34,200 nucleotides of DNA from Thermoplasmatota archaeon (GCA_030740765.1 JASLWR010000022.1:1-34200), one strand, 5' to 3'; positions 23,573 to 32,292 are shown, counted from the stretch's first letter. Notes: a model not told the origin generated them from the sequence alone. A program made the numbers and translations.

Positions 23573-26428
23573 GTGAATCCTGGCGACCCCCATGATGACG
23601 GGACGGAAAGAGGTATCGAGGTGGAACCCCTCCCTCCAAGTCGCGGTAGACCGGTGGGGAAGATCGACGGATACTTGGATACGGCCCTATCCAGGTTCAT
23701 GGGAAGGGCAAGAAGTTCTCAGGAAAAATACCAGATGGTTGCTCCAAAGATCAAATCGAAGGTGGCGGGGGTGGCAAAGGAGAGCGCGGACATCTTACGG
23801 TCGCTGGACCGTAAAGGAGACGAGATGTCCGGCAAGATAAAGATTTCTAAATTTACCGATTGGTTGATCTCCCCACTTCTGAATCATCCGAAAGTCCCTC
23901 TCATGATAGTCATCATGATCGTTTTGTTTGCGAGCTTGGGGATACTTAACATCAGGGGGAACATCCGTGGCGACATGGAGGTTTATCTGCCATTGGACGA
24001 GGAGATCACGGACGTTATCGAAGAAGTAAGGGAAGATTGGACCATAGACATTCTGATGCTGTACGTGGAAACCAACAACGTGAAGGACCGTACCGATGAA
24101 ACTAATATCTCAGACATCAAAGTATTGAAGGAAATGTCAAAAATAGAGGAAACGTTGAACCACCAGAGAGGCGACAAGGGCTTGAATGATACGGTACTTT
24201 TCGTCCTATCCCTGTCCACGTTGATAAAGGAACTCAACTCCACGCCTTCAAGGTTTACCAATGCCTTTCTCGACGAATTACTTCCCCCTGAAATAGATAA
24301 TCCGGAATATCGATTATTACCTGGAGAATACTCCATACCGGACAGCCAGGATACTGTTGACTCCATGTTCACCCAGATCCCTCCCGAATCAATGACAGCA
24401 ATGGTGGCGGATACAAATGAAGATGGAACATATGATTCCGCCATCATCATCATTGGTATGGCAAAGGATGCTGACCAGGCCGATTTCATGAAAAAGGTAG
24501 AGGGAGCCATCGGTAAAACTGACTTCTGCACAATAATCGCAACGGGCCCCATTCCCATGACCCAGGTGGTCACCGAGAGAACCTATGAAGAAATGACCAA
24601 GGTGCTGCCCATCTCCATCGTGCTGATCGCGTTTTCGCTTTTCTTGTTCCACAGAAACTGGAAGATATTGATCATCGAAGGAGTTCCTCTGATTTCAGAG
24701 CTTATCATTACTTTCGGCGTCATAGGAGCGCTGAACCTGGACCTCACTCCCCAGGTAGTGCTTGTAGCACCCATCATTGCCGCGCTTGGTGTAGCCAACG
24801 GCCTCTATATCACAAACAAATACATGGAAGAATCCCACATAAAGGACGAAAAACTCCGGATGAGGGTGACGATCCACGGCACTGCAAGGCCTATCCTCCT
24901 GGCAGCAGCTACCACCTCTTTTGGATTTGCATCACTGATGACCATCAACATGCTTCCCATGAAGGTGTTGGGATTTGGCCTTGCCTTTGGTATTGTGGTG
25001 GATTACATCGTGACATTCCTTACCGTACCTGCGCTAATTCGTCTATTAGGATACGAGAAGAAGACCAAAGTGGACAAGGAAGGATGGTTATCCCGGCTTC
25101 CCGTGAACCATTCGAAGAAGATACTTCTCGTGGTGGGTATCGTAGTATTTTCCTCCATTGTCATGATCTGGTATCCCGGAGTGGAGGCGAACATGGACTA
25201 CATGGCCATGTCACCCCAGGATGAGCCGGTAATACTGAAGATGGAGGACTATACGGAGAAATTCGGCGGCGGGCAGATAAACATGTTCCTCGTACGCGGA
25301 TGGCCGGGGGTGGACGACAACTACGATGAAAAGACGGATCAGTACGAGGCCCAGTACAGTTTGAAGGACATTCATTTATTGGACAAACTGGATTATCTCC
25401 AGGTCCAGATAAACGGCAATCCTAACAAGGCCGACGACCATGGTATAGAAAATGCGATATCCATAGGTATAACCGATATCATGAAGGCCATACAGATGCC
25501 GAATATCACGGAGATCGAACAGGTCGAGGAATTGTTCGAGAACGCCCCCGTGCTGAAACAGCTTTTTTATACCTATTTTAACGATAATTACACCTTTTGG
25601 GAATTCCTGCACAATACAAATCTGGATCCGCAGAGACAGACTCAGATATTGAATGTTTTCTACAGCACTATAACGTACGAGATGCGCGGGATGCTGGTGA
25701 ACGACGATTACTCCCGGACGCTTGTATACGTGACCATGCCGAATATGGACACGGTGGATACGGAAAAGGCCGTGAACCAGGTGGATAATGCTCTCAGGAA
25801 ATACCCGGTTGGGGATTCGACTTCCGTTCTTACGGGTTTCGGCCCAATTGTGGTCACGGTGAACAACCTTCTGGTGGAGAGCAGTCTTATCAGTACCGTG
25901 ATGGCCATACTGGTGGTGTCCACCTTGTTGGTGATCGCTTTTAGGTCTTTCAAATATTCTCTTATCACCGTCATCCCGGTGATATTCGTAGTGCTGCTCC
26001 AGCCCATTACTTTCTATTACATAAGATATATCGGCGCTGCCTTCAACTGGGAGTTCACAGGCGTGTTGAACCTTTTCACCGCTATGATCGGCGCCATCAT
26101 AATAGGGTTGGGCATTGATTTTGCCATCCACATGACCGAGACAATAAGAGAAAAGGGGACAACCATACAGGCGGTAAAGAACAGCGTGACCACAACGGGA
26201 AGAAGTTTTCTCGAGACCACCATAACCATGATAATGGGTATCTCGGCGGTGTTGCTCGTGAATATAGTTTCCATACGCGAGTTCATTTTTCTGATAGCCA
26301 TCCTACTTTTCTACTCCATGGTAGGTGGCCTTGTCATTCTACCCAGCCTGTTTACATATTATATACGAAGCAGAACTGAGTCGGCTGAAAGAAAGGAAGC
26401 TGCCAGGAGAGAAGAGGAAATTTCTTGA
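23573..26428 (+). CDS. RND/MMPL superfamily exporter
   Basis: The 951-residue protein has the classic duplicated plan: TM1 at about 106-127, a large extracytoplasmic loop, TM2-6 at about 336-500, TM7 near 516, a second loop and TM8-12 at about 770-932. The second half holds GLGIDFAIHMTE, the Asp-containing motif of the proton relay. The matching first-half segment is LGVANGLYITNKYMEE and lacks that Asp. It may export lipids or hydrophobic compounds. I start it at GTG 23573, because AAGGTG lies 7 nt upstream and an open frame before it runs through the repeat element. The PKD lipoprotein follows 12 bases after its stop. Confidence 0.88.
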   Translation: MNPGDPHDDGTERGIEVEPLPPSRGRPVGKIDGYLDTALSRFMGRARSSQEKYQMVAPKIKSKVAGVAKESADILRSLDRKGDEMSGKIKISKFTDWLISPLLNHPKVPLMIVIMIVLFASLGILNIRGNIRGDMEVYLPLDEEITDVIEEVREDWTIDILMLYVETNNVKDRTDETNISDIKVLKEMSKIEETLNHQRGDKGLNDTVLFVLSLSTLIKELNSTPSRFTNAFLDELLPPEIDNPEYRLLPGEYSIPDSQDTVDSMFTQIPPESMTAMVADTNEDGTYDSAIIIIGMAKDADQADFMKKVEGAIGKTDFCTIIATGPIPMTQVVTERTYEEMTKVLPISIVLIAFSLFLFHRNWKILIIEGVPLISELIITFGVIGALNLDLTPQVVLVAPIIAALGVANGLYITNKYMEESHIKDEKLRMRVTIHGTARPILLAAATTSFGFASLMTINMLPMKVLGFGLAFGIVVDYIVTFLTVPALIRLLGYEKKTKVDKEGWLSRLPVNHSKKILLVVGIVVFSSIVMIWYPGVEANMDYMAMSPQDEPVILKMEDYTEKFGGGQINMFLVRGWPGVDDNYDEKTDQYEAQYSLKDIHLLDKLDYLQVQINGNPNKADDHGIENAISIGITDIMKAIQMPNITEIEQVEELFENAPVLKQLFYTYFNDNYTFWEFLHNTNLDPQRQTQILNVFYSTITYEMRGMLVNDDYSRTLVYVTMPNMDTVDTEKAVNQVDNALRKYPVGDSTSVLTGFGPIVVTVNNLLVESSLISTVMAILVVSTLLVIAFRSFKYSLITVIPVIFVVLLQPITFYYIRYIGAAFNWEFTGVLNLFTAMIGAIIIGLGIDFAIHMTETIREKGTTIQAVKNSVTTTGRSFLETTITMIMGISAVLLVNIVSIREFIFLIAILLFYSMVGGLVILPSLFTYYIRSRTESAERKEAARREEEIS

Positions 26429-26440
26429 GGGTGTTTTAAT

Positions 26441-27256
26441 ATGAGCTATCGCGGGAAATACTTTGTAATGTCGGTGCTGATCATCTGCCTTGTGTTCATG
26501 GGATGTACCGGGAAAGATGAGATTGCCAACGATAAGGAAAACAATGACGGGGAAGAGGATGGGGATGCTGTTGAGAATGTTTTGCCTCATGCTTCCATGT
26601 GGTTCCCCAAGAGCGTTTTCGTGGGACAATCGGTGAAGTTCGACGGTTCGGCTTCCTACGATCCGGACGACGATGTGGACAATAACAAGACAATTGATGG
26701 GTCCGAGGTCGATAACCTCACCTATAAATGGGATTTCGGCGATGGCAACAATGACACGGGAAAGGTTGTTTATCACACGTTTGAGTTTGCATCCTATCTG
26801 CGGATTCTCCTGAGAATAACCGATGATGACGGAGGCCAGGATGCCGAATACGATTATATCAATGTCGACGAAGATACGGATGACGAGACACAGATGACGG
26901 CACCCGAGGCCAATCTGACCTGTCGGAAGATAGATAATATACCCGGGATAGTGAAATATATCGTGACTGTCTCCTCAGTAACGGGGAATAACACCGGGAT
27001 AGTCAATATGAATTATACCATAATCGACGGGGACAGCGAAGTGGTCCTTGTGAACGGTACTCTCTATGATGCAAGCCAGGGCTCGGAGAATGGCGTGGCT
27101 TTCGCTACTTTTGATCAGTATTTGACAGAAGGGGATTTCTTTACTATATCACCTGAGAACATACCGGGACTCGATGACGGAGACCTTTTCCGGATCGATT
27201 TTATTCCGAACGGGGAAGTGGTGGGCGCCTGCCTGCTGGGGACTGGCGGATTATAA
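26441..27256 (+). CDS. PKD-domain lipoprotein
   Basis: The 271-residue protein begins with a short signal peptide ending FMGC, a lipobox, followed by an acidic linker. Residues about 47-143 form a PKD domain (VKFDGSASYDPDDD, WDFGDGNNDTGKVVYHTF, RITDDDGGQDAEYD). The C-terminal part is a second beta-rich domain. It would be anchored to the outer face of the membrane. GGGTG lies 7 nt before the ATG. It is in one operon with the RND exporter and may be its accessory subunit, which is an inference from position. Confidence 0.85.
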   Translation: MSYRGKYFVMSVLIICLVFMGCTGKDEIANDKENNDGEEDGDAVENVLPHASMWFPKSVFVGQSVKFDGSASYDPDDDVDNNKTIDGSEVDNLTYKWDFGDGNNDTGKVVYHTFEFASYLRILLRITDDDGGQDAEYDYINVDEDTDDETQMTAPEANLTCRKIDNIPGIVKYIVTVSSVTGNNTGIVNMNYTIIDGDSEVVLVNGTLYDASQGSENGVAFATFDQYLTEGDFFTISPENIPGLDDGDLFRIDFIPNGEVVGACLLGTGGL

Positions 27257-27260
27257 TTCT

Positions 27261-27297
27261 GTTTTTGCCATTAGGGAAACAATACCCTCGGCAAAAC
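27261..27297. terminator. Two-way terminator hairpin between convergent genes
   Basis: GTTTTTGCC (27261-27269) pairs with GGCAAAAC (27290-27297) with one bulged T, and AGGG (27273-27276) pairs with CCCT (27285-27288) inside it. It sits between the lipoprotein stop and the sulfotransferase stop. Confidence 0.6.
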
Positions 27298-27307
27298 CTC
27301 GAAATTT

Positions 27308-28556
27308 TTATTTCACATAGATCCCAAACCTCTCGATATAATCGCCAAATCTATCGATTATCGCATCCCTATCCAGCCCGAATTGTTCCGGGCCGTAGAT
27401 ATGCTTTCCCGGCTTATCCCCTCTGGGCCGCTGGAGGTACTCCCTTACTTCCCGGTCCGCCTGCTTGCCATGGGGGAGATCGAAGTGCTTCTTTATATCC
27501 ATGACGGCACGTGGGATATCCTCGATCAGCGTCTCAAAGTTAATGTCATAGAAACGCTCGTCACCCACACGCTGGCGGAATTCCATTATTTCCTGTACCC
27601 CGGAGAGGAATCGGGCCTCCATCATTTCACCCACCAGCTCCGCATCGATATGTCCGAAAAAAATTCTGCGCCCAAGTCCCATGAGAGAACAAAAGGACGC
27701 GATACTGTTCACGGGGTTGCGGTGAGACCACACGACGCAGGCATCCGGAAATATCTTTAGTATGAATTCGAGATTCCACAAGTGCGACGGGCATTTCAGG
27801 ACGAACCTCTTGGTAGGGGTGACATGGGCCTGTATCTGCAGCATGCGCTTGTAGTCCTCGTAAACCCAGCTTCGGTCCATTGCCATCAGCCACTTGTTCC
27901 ATTGGTGAAGGCCTGTTGCTATATCTGTGTTCCCAAGGGCCAGGGTATTGGCCAGTAGAATCCAGCACTCTTCCTTGGAATCCGCTTTCACATCATGTGC
28001 TAGTGACATCTCGGGGGCACCAAGCCTGATCAAGCGGAGTGGCAGGTCAACCTTGCGGATACGCAGTTTCCGGTCCAGCTCTCGTGATTCATGCAGGGGG
28101 TACGGTGTTGCGTTCCCAAAGGAACAATGCGCGGTAGCCGGGCCCCAGGGAAAGAACGTTCTGTAAAAGTGTGGTGCCGGTACGGGGAAAACCTACAACG
28201 AAGACAGGTGACTCTATGGGGATCTTCTCCACCTCCGGGTGCCTTCGTATGTACTCCTCAATGTGAAGGCGGTTGATGGTGGTCTTGAGGGCAAGAAAAT
28301 TTATGGCGTACATTCCTAGAGGAGTTATTTCCGCTTTCCGCGCGTTATCTATCAACCGATCAAGGACCTCTATATATTTTTCGTTACCGAGATAGGTCAG
28401 TCCCGTTTTTCTCCTGGCCCGCTCGAGGATCGAATCCCGGTCCAGCTCCCATATTCTCAATCCCAATTTCTTTCCTAGGTCCATAAGGCGGTTGACGAGC
28501 TTCACCGAGGGCTGTGCCTCCATACGATTGACCGTGTAAATCTTCTTTCCGTCCAT
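27308..28556 (-). pseudogene. PAPS-dependent sulfotransferase family protein, single-base frameshift
   Basis: Two frames together make one sulfotransferase (PF13469-like) of about 415 residues. The first (28089-28556) has the phosphosulfate-binding loop VVGFPRTGTTLLQN. The second (from about 28095 down to 27308) has LKCPSHLWNL and the nucleotide-binding WSHRNPVNSIAS. The first frame stops just after a run of five C on the coding strand (28096-28100). Removing one C restores VPLHESRELDRKLRIRKV and joins the halves without a gap. The gene may be decayed, shifted by programmed slippage, or carry a sequencing error. It would transfer sulfate to a sugar, lipid or similar acceptor. Confidence 0.82.
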
Positions 28557-28763
28557 TGTGAGGGTATTGATGTAAAATTAGAAAAAAATTTCGGCTTGGG
28601 CGGTTTGTGTAACGTTGAAACCGATATCCGAAATTATTTATACTATTCGATACTTTATCCGGCCAAATAGATTTGAATCGAATCGATTATTTAAAGATTG
28701 TAAATCAATTTTTTAGCGTATTGATAGTCAGATTAGACTTGAACGTTGAATATAATCGAATCA

Positions 28764-28777
28764 TTTTATATTATAAT
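28764..28777 (+). promoter_or_regulatory. Promoter of the microcompartment shell cluster
   Basis: TTTTATATTATAAT is centred near 28770, predicting a start near 28796, just ahead of the GGAAGTGA SD region and the ATG at 28808. About 250 bases of AT-rich DNA without genes precede it. Confidence 0.5.
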
Positions 28778-28807
28778 ATGATTGTTAAATTCAGGAAGTG
28801 AGATTGA

Positions 28808-29080
28808 ATGATAATAAGCAAAGTGATCGGAACTCCTACTTCGACATTCAAGATAAAGGAGTTAGGTGGCAGTAAATTGCTGGTCGTTCTACCATTGAAC
28901 CCCATGAACATGAGACCCGAGGGAACCCCCTTCATATGTGAGGACAGGCTGGGAGCCGGGAGGGGCAATCTCGTTCTCATCAGCAACACCAACCGCAAGG
29001 GCAGCCTCGTGGACGCCTGCGTGGTGGGCATTCTGGATTCTCTGGAGATCGAGAACCGGGTGGTTTACGAAACGGAATGA
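28808..29080 (+). CDS. Microcompartment vertex protein, EutN/CcmL family (BMC-P)
   Basis: The 90-residue protein has the full family pattern: MIISKVIGTPTSTFKIKEL, KLLVVLPLNP, then LGAGRGNLVLIS and VDACVVGILDSLEIE. Members form pentamers that cap the twelve vertices of the polyhedral shell of microcompartments. It is the first of three shell genes in a row on this strand. It has its own promoter, and an 8-bp inverted repeat follows it (29109-29158). Confidence 0.9.
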   Translation: MIISKVIGTPTSTFKIKELGGSKLLVVLPLNPMNMRPEGTPFICEDRLGAGRGNLVLISNTNRKGSLVDACVVGILDSLEIENRVVYETE

Positions 29081-29108
29081 GAATTTATTGGGCGGGTACT
29101 TTTCCAAA

Positions 29109-29158
29109 GGGCAAATAAACTGGATCGAGTAATTGGAATCGCACGAATTGATTTGCCC
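29109..29158. promoter_or_regulatory. Inverted repeat between the BMC-P and BMC-T genes
   Basis: GGGCAAAT (29109-29116) is matched by ATTTGCCC (29151-29158) across 34 bases. A 15-base palindrome, AATTAATTATTAATT, follows at 29177-29191. Neither is followed by a strong T run, so they could be operator sites, for example for the winged-helix shell protein, as well as a terminator. Confidence 0.4.
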
Positions 29159-29251
29159 GATTATGATATTTGAAAAAATTAATTATTAATTTACTTATCC
29201 TCTCTTAAAGCAAATCAAGAATAAACAAATTAAAAAACGGATCGGGATAAC

Positions 29252-29791
29252 TTGACAAGTTTGGGAATAATTGAGATGCGATCACCCCTCAAGGGATTGA
29301 AACTCGTGGCCGAAGTCCAGGCCGGAGGCGAGCTTGAACCCGTTATGATAAGAGCCGATGATCCGAAATATTTCATTGTCATATTCCGTGGAAGACGTGA
29401 CGAGCTTATTACTGTACTGGACGCAGTTTTCCCAGCCGGCGGCCACTATTATATTAAAAAGACCTACATTCCATCCCCTCACCCGGAGCTGCTTAACTTT
29501 CTTGAGCCGAAAGAGGCCGATCGAATTGTAGAGCATCTTGGCATTGTTGAAACAGTTGGATACGGTATTATGGTGAAATGTATCGATATGGTTCTGAAAA
29601 CGCCGGGATTGGCGGTCGTGAACACAGTTTTCGATACCGTTTCGGGTAATGGCATGCTGTATATTACGGGAGGGGACGCGATATTTTCTTCTCTGTTCAT
29701 GGAGATGAAGGGGATCTGTGGTTGTCTCGACATACGAAATACAGCAGTGATCAGCTCGCCCGGGAAAATGATCTTAGGGGCAATATCATAG
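29252..29791 (+). CDS. Tandem-domain microcompartment shell protein (BMC-T)
   Basis: At 179 residues it fits two fused BMC domains. The first begins SLGIIEMRSPLKGLKLVAEV, the second GIVETVGYGIMVKCIDMVLK and continues LYITGGDAIFSSLFMEMKG. Such proteins form trimers that look like hexamers and often carry a gated central pore or metal site. The start is TTG at 29252, which puts the BMC motif at residue 4 as usual; a weak GGATCGGG lies upstream. It is followed 58 bases later by the BMC-H gene. Confidence 0.82.
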   Translation: MTSLGIIEMRSPLKGLKLVAEVQAGGELEPVMIRADDPKYFIVIFRGRRDELITVLDAVFPAGGHYYIKKTYIPSPHPELLNFLEPKEADRIVEHLGIVETVGYGIMVKCIDMVLKTPGLAVVNTVFDTVSGNGMLYITGGDAIFSSLFMEMKGICGCLDIRNTAVISSPGKMILGAIS

Positions 29792-29849
29792 TGGACACGA
29801 TTGAATTTACTATTTGATGATCCAGAAAAAAATAATTGAGGTGAATAAC

Positions 29850-30509
29850 ATGGCGAACAAGACCATAGGAGTTGTGGAGACTAAGGGACTGCTCGATGCA
29901 TTCCTGGCGAGCGATGCGATGATCAAGGGTGCAAACGTGGAATTGACTGCAAGGTATCTTCTTGGTGGGGGCGTAGTGACCCTCGTCATATCCGGTGCTC
30001 CCGCGGCCGTTAAATCGGCCATTGATATTACTGAAAAGGATTTTGCCAAAAAGAATATCCGAACAGCCATCATACCGAACATGTCTGGCAGGGTTGCGGA
30101 AATAATGCTCTCCGCCGGGGAATCACAGGAGAATCGCCCATTAAGCCGTGGTGGGATACTCAAAAAACGCGACCGGGAATCGTCTTTAACGCCCAGAGCG
30201 GCACCCGGCAGAGGCGGTAGCGTACCCTCGATATTCGATACTAACCTTGGAGCCGATGATCATCTCGAAAGTTCTTACAAGAAGAGGCGTGCCACTGTTG
30301 AATCGGAAAAGGACGTCAAGAAACGGCAAGCTCTGATAATCCAGTATCTGGTAGCCAACAGGCATAACAAGGTATCTATCAGCAATATGGAAAAAGTAAT
30401 ACCAAATGCTTCGAAGGTCACGCTGAGACGGGACCTGCACGAACTGATCGATCAGGGGAAGATCGAGAAGGTGGGTCGAGGCAGGGCAACACATTACAAG
30501 ATACGATGA
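29850..30509 (+). CDS. Hexameric shell protein (BMC-H) fused to a C-terminal winged helix
   Basis: Residues 2-90 are a BMC-H domain: TIGVVETKGLLDAFLASDAM, then IKGANVELTARYLLGGGVVT. This has the K..N edge motif (DAMIKGANVEL) that links hexamers and the GGG of the pore loop. A flexible stretch rich in Arg, Gly and Ser follows (about 92-150). The last 60 residues form a DeoR-like winged helix (QALIIQYLVANRHNKVSISN, ASKVTLRRDLHELIDQGKIE, RGRATHYKI). A shell protein with a DNA-binding domain suggests self-regulation or attachment of shells to DNA. GAGGTGA precedes the ATG at 29850; a longer frame from 29814 is unlikely. It meets the M24 peptidase gene tail to tail with no gap. Confidence 0.88.
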   Translation: MANKTIGVVETKGLLDAFLASDAMIKGANVELTARYLLGGGVVTLVISGAPAAVKSAIDITEKDFAKKNIRTAIIPNMSGRVAEIMLSAGESQENRPLSRGGILKKRDRESSLTPRAAPGRGGSVPSIFDTNLGADDHLESSYKKRRATVESEKDVKKRQALIIQYLVANRHNKVSISNMEKVIPNASKVTLRRDLHELIDQGKIEKVGRGRATHYKIR

Positions 30510-31607
30510 TCAGAGACATCTCTCGGCTTTGGTAAGGACCACCGGCAAGCCGTTCTCGATCAATATGTCGTCCTCAATCCTGACACCGCCCTTGCCGGGA
30601 ATATAAATACCCGGTTCAACGGTAAATACGTGCCCGTTCTCCATTTTCTTTTTCATATCGAACCTTATTCCGTTGGGGGCCTCGTGAACTTCCAGGCCGA
30701 TACCGTGTCCGGTGGAATGTACGAAATGTTTATGAAGATCCTTTTCTGCGAACAGGTCTCGAATGGACTTGTCGATGACACCGTAGGCTTCTCCTTTCTT
30801 CGCCAGCGCGATCCCATTTTGCTGTCCCTCGAGGACCAGATCATAAACCTCTTTCATTTCCCGACTCGCTTCACCCACTGATATGGTCCTGGTACAATCG
30901 CTGCAGTAGCCGTTAACGTACACTCCAAAATCGATTATGACCATATCGCCCTTTTTTAGTTTACGGCCAGTGACGTCATGGTGTGAAAACGCCGACTTCG
31001 GACCGCCCGCCACGATCGTCTCGAAGGAATTTGTCTGTACTCGCTCGTCCTCACGCAAAAGAGAATTCAGTTTTCTCGCAACATGGCGCTCGGTGACCCC
31101 GGGTACCGCCATCTCCCTCAATTCTGCTGCCGCCAGATCCGTTATCTTGCACGCGGTCTTTATGTAAGCAATCTCATCGGGGCTCTTGACGATCCTCATA
31201 TCTTCGATGAATCCGGACGTTTCCTGCCTGACGAGACGCGTGGGGACCTTGGTGTCGGAAAGGGCGTTCTTCCATTTCTGCTCTCTGATAAGCTCCTTGA
31301 GAACGGCAAGACCCGTCTTCCCGTCCGAGCGAATTCCCGGGTATGGGGAAAATATCTTCAGTTCGTCAACCTCGGCTTCCTCCATGGCACGGAACTGCTC
31401 CAGTGATGAAGTTATTCCGTACATATGTCCGTCCCGGTCAACCAAAACGTGGTTCAGGAGCGGAAATGACGGTATGTGTGCGCAGGATAGATATCTCACG
31501 TTGCCGGGGTTTGTTGTGATGAAAATATCCTTGTCCTTTTCTTCCAGGTGGTTCTGGATCTTCTGCCAGCGTTCTTCATAAACCTTTCTTGCTATCTGCT
31601 CGTTCAT
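30510..31607 (-). CDS. M24 family Xaa-Pro peptidase
   Basis: The protein of about 365 residues has a creatinase-like N-terminal domain and a C-terminal pita-bread domain. The metal ligands are visible: Asp in VIIDFGVYVNGYCSDCTRT (two), His in HSTGHGIGLEVHE, Glu in TVEPGIYIPG and Glu in GVRIEDD. It probably removes residues ahead of proline from peptides in the cytoplasm. I start it at ATG 31607, five codons inside the longest frame, because GGGTG lies 5 nt upstream. It lies on the opposite strand from the shell genes, so a functional link to them is not implied. Confidence 0.9.
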   Translation of the reverse strand: MNEQIARKVYEERWQKIQNHLEEKDKDIFITTNPGNVRYLSCAHIPSFPLLNHVLVDRDGHMYGITSSLEQFRAMEEAEVDELKIFSPYPGIRSDGKTGLAVLKELIREQKWKNALSDTKVPTRLVRQETSGFIEDMRIVKSPDEIAYIKTACKITDLAAAELREMAVPGVTERHVARKLNSLLREDERVQTNSFETIVAGGPKSAFSHHDVTGRKLKKGDMVIIDFGVYVNGYCSDCTRTISVGEASREMKEVYDLVLEGQQNGIALAKKGEAYGVIDKSIRDLFAEKDLHKHFVHSTGHGIGLEVHEAPNGIRFDMKKKMENGHVFTVEPGIYIPGKGGVRIEDDILIENGLPVVLTKAERCL

Positions 31608-31678
31608 AGAAACACCCATCAATCTAAAAGTCCCCTGAACCCCCCGGTGGATTAGATATTAATTGGGAGATGAATCAC

Positions 31679-31710
31679 CCACAGAATCTGTGGCTTAAAA
31701 AGTTAGCGGT
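31679..31710 (-). terminator. Possible terminator after rpl37e
   Basis: On the reverse strand, five T shortly after the L37e stop are followed by a 6-bp hairpin, CCACAG / CTGTGG with a 3-base loop (31679-31693). T-runs end archaeal transcripts, so this is a candidate terminator. Confidence 0.4.
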
Positions 31711-31713
31711 GAA

Positions 31714-31872
31714 TTATTTGACCCAATTGAACCCTCTTCTCTTGGCGGAACTGCCAAAACCACAGGATGCGCATTCCTTCTTCCTTGCGTGATAGGAATG
31801 ATTTCCGCATCTTCTGCAGGATATATGGGTCTTTTTGTTCCTCTTGCCGTACGAGGGTGTTCCCTTTGACAT
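31714..31872 (-). CDS. rpl37e: 50S ribosomal protein L37e
   Basis: The 52-residue protein reads [20 protein letters not shown] at its start and has the four zinc-binding Cys at 19, 22, 34 and 37 (CRRC, CASC), then [13 protein letters not shown]. All are diagnostic of archaeal and eukaryotic L37e. It binds 23S rRNA in the large subunit. It follows the LSm gene by 32 bases, the usual archaeal LSm-L37e pairing, and places the neighbouring shell genes firmly in an archaeal genome. Confidence 0.97.
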   Translation of the reverse strand: MSKGTPSYGKRNKKTHISCRRCGNHSYHARKKECASCGFGSSAKRRGFNWVK

Positions 31873-31904
31873 AATTGTGACCTCGATTATTTAACGTAGA
31901 ATCA

Positions 31905-32123
31905 TCAAGGAGAGATGTAGACCACGTTGTCCCCCCGGACTATTACCAGCTCCAGTTTTCTCATGATCTCGTTGTCGTGGATCTCCTCCGCCGTCTTCAG
32001 CACGAGATTCATATGGGGATCGTAGCCCACCAGCACACCGCGGTATTCGCGTTTGTTCCTCAGTTCCACTATAACCCTGTTTCCTATGCTCTTGTTGAGT
32101 ATGTATAGTGGTCTATCGGTTAT
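31905..32123 (-). CDS. Archaeal Sm-like RNA-binding protein (LSm/SmAP), probable AUA start
   Basis: The 72-residue protein carries both Sm motifs: NRVIVELRNKREYRGVLVGYDPHMNLVL and ELVIVRGDNVVYI. It forms rings that bind U-rich RNA. The frame is open to a TTG at 32153, but family members begin a residue or two before RPLYILNKS. There the codon is ATA at 32123, with GGAGG (32131-32135) exactly 7 nt upstream. A TATA-like TTTAAGTAT (32165-32173) predicts a transcript start near 32143, downstream of the TTG, which also favours ATA. Co-transcribed with rpl37e. Confidence 0.92.
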   Translation of the reverse strand: MTDRPLYILNKSIGNRVIVELRNKREYRGVLVGYDPHMNLVLKTAEEIHDNEIMRKLELVIVRGDNVVYISP

Positions 32124-32164
32124 GCTGATGCCTCCTGATTCGAGCGGGCACAATAACTACATCG

Positions 32165-32173
32165 ATACTTAAA
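32165..32173 (-). promoter_or_regulatory. TATA box of the LSm-L37e operon
   Basis: The reverse strand reads TTTAAGTAT, centred at 32169, predicting a start near 32143 and a 20-base leader containing GGAGG before the ATA at 32123. Confidence 0.45.
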
Positions 32174-32292
32174 TGTTTTTTCGAAATCGGCGCTTGAGAG
32201 CACTCACTGTCGCTTAAGGATTCGGGGGAATAATATTTGATGAATACTTAAGCCGGGATCCGTGGTCTTCGTGATCAATAAATTTCCTGCGC

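Noticed and set aside
28808-31607. M24 peptidase as the cargo enzyme of the microcompartment
   Set aside because: It lies on the opposite strand, converges on the shell genes, has no visible targeting tail and is a common housekeeping peptidase.
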